This document shows, piece by piece, positions 61,896-64,000 of a stretch of 64,000 nucleotides of DNA (the first letter of the stretch is position 1; each line of letters starts with the position of its first letter). The position numbers and the translations under genes are program-made. Below the pieces are notes generated by a model. That model saw nothing but the letters and a program-made list of their open reading frames with translations, was not told the origin of the DNA and ran no database searches. Source of the stretch: G965233625 sp965233625 (GTDB lineage Bacteria; Planctomycetota; Planctomycetia; Pirellulales; Pirellulaceae); assembly GCA_965233625.1 (NCBI GenBank), contig OZ247499.1:1364001-1428000 (forward strand), read 5' to 3'.

Positions 61896-62945
61896 ATGTC
61901 AACTTGTCAGCCCACGAGGCAGCAGCAATCCAAACGCCGTGCGGCTAAAGCAGGGCTGCAGTTTGTCAATGAATTTGATTCAGGGTATGGCAGGCGTAGG
62001 CATGGGACTGGGTTTAGCTATACCGGCATGAACGGGCAGACGTTGAAGGGCGACCGGACGCGGAAGCGGATTGAGTCGCTGGTTATTCCGCCTGCGTGGG
62101 AAGACGTCTGGATCTGCCCGTCTGCTGATGGGCACATACAGGCGCGCGGACGGGATGAAGCTGGTCGTCTTCAGTACATTTACCACCCTGACTGGCAGAC
62201 GGTCAGCTCGGCCAAGAAGTTCGACCGCATGGCGTTGTTCGCAGAAGTGCTGCCCAGGCTGCGCCGGCGCATCCGCAAAGATCTGAACCGCGATGGATTG
62301 CCTCGAGAGCGGGTGCTGGCCGCCATCGTCCGGCTACTAGACAAGGCGCACCTGCGAATTGGTAACGAGGCGTCGGAAGAAGCACGAGGCGCGACCACGC
62401 TGATCCCTGATGATGTGACGATTAGTGACATACACGTGTCACTTGAGTTTCCCGGCAAAAGCGGACAGCTGCGGGAAGTCGACTTTTCTGACAAAAAGCT
62501 CGCAGCCATTATCAGTGAATGCGAAGAAGTCGATGGACAATACCTTTTCAGTTATCAAAGTGAAGAAGGCAAGGTCAGCCCGATTACTTCAACCATTGTT
62601 AACAAGTACCTGCAGGAAGTCTCAGGCGAGCATATCTCGGCAAAGGATTTCCGCACGTGGGCGGGTAGCACTACGGCGCTGGCGGTGCTTGCTAAAGTGA
62701 GCGGCTATGATGAAACGAAAGGCCGGCAAACGGCTGCCCGTGACGCCGTGAAACAGGCTTCTAAAACGCTGGGGAACACGGTGGCGGTGTGTCGCGAGAG
62801 TTATGTGCATCCTGCAATCCTTGCCGCTGCCGGGTCTGGCGAATTGTGGAAGATGCTCGCCAAACTAGATCTTGAGAAAGTGGCGGAGCTAACGCAGGAC
62901 GAGATCCGCTTTAAAGAACTGTTGCCCCACCTTGATTTCAGTTAA
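61896..62945 (+). CDS. DNA topoisomerase IB (poxvirus/bacterial type)
   Basis: A 349-aa type IB topoisomerase that relaxes supercoils through a 3'-phosphotyrosine intermediate. The N-terminal domain has GYGRRRHGTGFSY then IPPAWEDVWICPSADGHIQA, and DEAGRLQYIYHPDW is the family signature. In the catalytic domain are HLRIGNEASEEARGATTL (active-site Arg), SAKDFRTWAGS and the nucleophile Tyr in VCRESYVHPAIL. ATG 61896 is preferred to the GTG at 61860. It lies outside the island and looks like backbone. Confidence 0.92.
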   Translation: MSTCQPTRQQQSKRRAAKAGLQFVNEFDSGYGRRRHGTGFSYTGMNGQTLKGDRTRKRIESLVIPPAWEDVWICPSADGHIQARGRDEAGRLQYIYHPDWQTVSSAKKFDRMALFAEVLPRLRRRIRKDLNRDGLPRERVLAAIVRLLDKAHLRIGNEASEEARGATTLIPDDVTISDIHVSLEFPGKSGQLREVDFSDKKLAAIISECEEVDGQYLFSYQSEEGKVSPITSTIVNKYLQEVSGEHISAKDFRTWAGSTTALAVLAKVSGYDETKGRQTAARDAVKQASKTLGNTVAVCRESYVHPAILAAAGSGELWKMLAKLDLEKVAELTQDEIRFKELLPHLDFS

Positions 62946-63037
62946 ACAGCCCGTGATGCGCATCTTCACGTCGTAGATTCGTGGAGTTGCTGTAACTAGC
63001 CGGACATACAACGAAGCATATAAGAGGTAAAAGACGA

Positions 63038-64000
63038 ATGAAAGAGATCGATTGCTTCATGAACGGTCTGAAAAAACGGAACCCCCACGAGACGGAGTTC
63101 CATCAGGCTGTGGAAGAAGTTGTTGAATCCGTGATGCCCTGGTATCTGAACCACGATGCTTATAAGCAAGCCCAGATCCTGGAAAGAATCACTGAGCCAG
63201 ATCGCATTGTCACCTTCCGCGTGTCCTGGGAAACAGACAAGGGCGAGATACGTGCGAACCGTGGCTGGCGGGTGCAGTTCAATCACGCTATTGGGCCTTA
63301 TAAGGGTGGGCTGCGGTTTGATCCGACGGTCAATCAGAGCATCTTGAAGTTCCTTGGCTTTGAACAGATCTTTAAGAACAGCCTGACGGGGCTGCCGATG
63401 GGCGGAGCCAAAGGCGGTTCAAATTTCAATCCGAAGGGAAAAAGCGACCGGGAGGTGATGCGATTCTGCCATTCGATGATGACGGAACTGCACCGCCACA
63501 TTGGCGAAGATGTAGATGTACCGGCAGGTGACATTGGTGTTGGCGCCCGTGAGATCAGCTATCTGTTTGGCCAGTATATGCGGCTCGAAAACCGTTGGAC
63601 CGGCGTGATGACGGGAAAGAGTCAGACCTACGGAGGAAGTGAAGTACGCACCGAGGCAACCGGTTATGGCTGCGTCTATTTCTGCGAAAACATGCTCCAC
63701 CGCGACGACGAAGAATTGGAAGGAAAGACTGTCACGATTAGTGGTAGCGGCAATGTTGCCAGATACGCCGCTGAGAAGGCCATCCAGAACGGCGCGAAAG
63801 TAGTCTCTCTTAGCGACTCTGACGGCGCCATCGAATGTAAGGATGGCCTGTCGCAGGAACACATCGAATTCGCCCATGAGTTGAAGGAAGAAAAACGCGG
63901 TCGCGTGTCTGAAATGGCGGATAAGTTCGACGGCATCAAGTTCCACAAGGACGCGACACCTTGGCAGCTTAAGTGCGACATCGCGATGCCCTGTGCCACG
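63038..64000 (+). CDS. gdhA: NADP-type glutamate dehydrogenase, N-terminal part
   Basis: 321 codons are visible before the right window edge. The enzyme interconverts 2-oxoglutarate plus ammonia and glutamate. Family features: FRVSWETDKGEIRANRGWRV, QFNHAIGPYKGGLRFDPTVN, LTGLPMGGAKGGSNFNPKGK (substrate lysines), VPAGDIGVGAREISYLFGQY, and the start of the nucleotide-binding domain with TVTISGSGNVARYAAEKAIQ. AGAGG lies before ATG 63038. The hexameric GDH-I type is indicated by length and motif spacing. A housekeeping gene, supporting a return to backbone right of the tRNA. Confidence 0.95.
   Translation, partial: MKEIDCFMNGLKKRNPHETEFHQAVEEVVESVMPWYLNHDAYKQAQILERITEPDRIVTFRVSWETDKGEIRANRGWRVQFNHAIGPYKGGLRFDPTVNQSILKFLGFEQIFKNSLTGLPMGGAKGGSNFNPKGKSDREVMRFCHSMMTELHRHIGEDVDVPAGDIGVGAREISYLFGQYMRLENRWTGVMTGKSQTYGGSEVRTEATGYGCVYFCENMLHRDDEELEGKTVTISGSGNVARYAAEKAIQNGAKVVSLSDSDGAIECKDGLSQEHIEFAHELKEEKRGRVSEMADKFDGIKFHKDATPWQLKCDIAMPCAT

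Overview
The window looks like a piece of a planctomycete chromosome (Planctomycetales, roughly half GC). The signs are Ser/Thr kinases fused to a membrane segment and WD40 repeats, ECF sigma factor/kinase gene pairs, a TIGR03000-like secreted WD40 protein, and many unrecognised proteins. No species call is possible. Most of the window is accessory DNA packed with defence and mobile genes; the last 2.5 kb (type IB topoisomerase, glutamate dehydrogenase) looks like backbone.

Frame: a tRNA-Ser(GCU) gene on the minus strand (61465-61551) is preceded by a tyrosine integrase (60219-61322). The last 17 nt of the tRNA recur exactly, as a direct repeat, at 14930-14946, just after a second tyrosine integrase (13484-14692). 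I infer two islands integrated in tandem at the same tRNA: a right island of about 46.5 kb (14930-61481) and a left island that starts outside the window. A repeated AAGC(A/G)CAA motif lies inside both ends of the right island.

Left island: a Wadjet system (jetA, jetB, start of jetC; 1-2825, minus) is followed by a three-gene unit (3162-8152, minus) with an unknown protein, a Rad50-like ATPase and a nucleoside-phosphorylase-domain protein, probably a defence system. Then come integrase and ImmA/IrrE-like relics and an intact IS256-family element (9971-11411) with 9-bp target duplications. The IS has split a three-copy repeat array. An unknown 388-aa gene and an excisionase/integrase pair close the island.

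Right island: a large serine recombinase, then a co-directional operon (17476-25331) that is the main find. It carries Ycf35-like (DUF1257) and DUF2997 proteins, a TOPRIM-like protein, a Ycf46-like AAA+ ATPase, a DUF3150-like protein, a ubiquitin-like beta-grasp protein, an E2-like protein with ten CxxC pairs, a JAMM/JAB peptidase and a ThiF/E1-like enzyme. Together these predict a ubiquitin-like conjugation and deconjugation pathway. Downstream are a 2743-aa kinase/WD40/LamG protein, secreted proteins, an ECF sigma/kinase-WD40 pair, a FeeM-like acyltransferase with a haem-oxygenase-like oxidase, a decayed duplicate of the kinase tail, and a second kinase/ECF operon. The island ends with a restriction cluster (a collapsed hsdR-hsdS chimera, a PD-(D/E)XK-like protein, McrB with an EVE-like domain, McrC), a second three-copy repeat array, unknown genes and the integrase.
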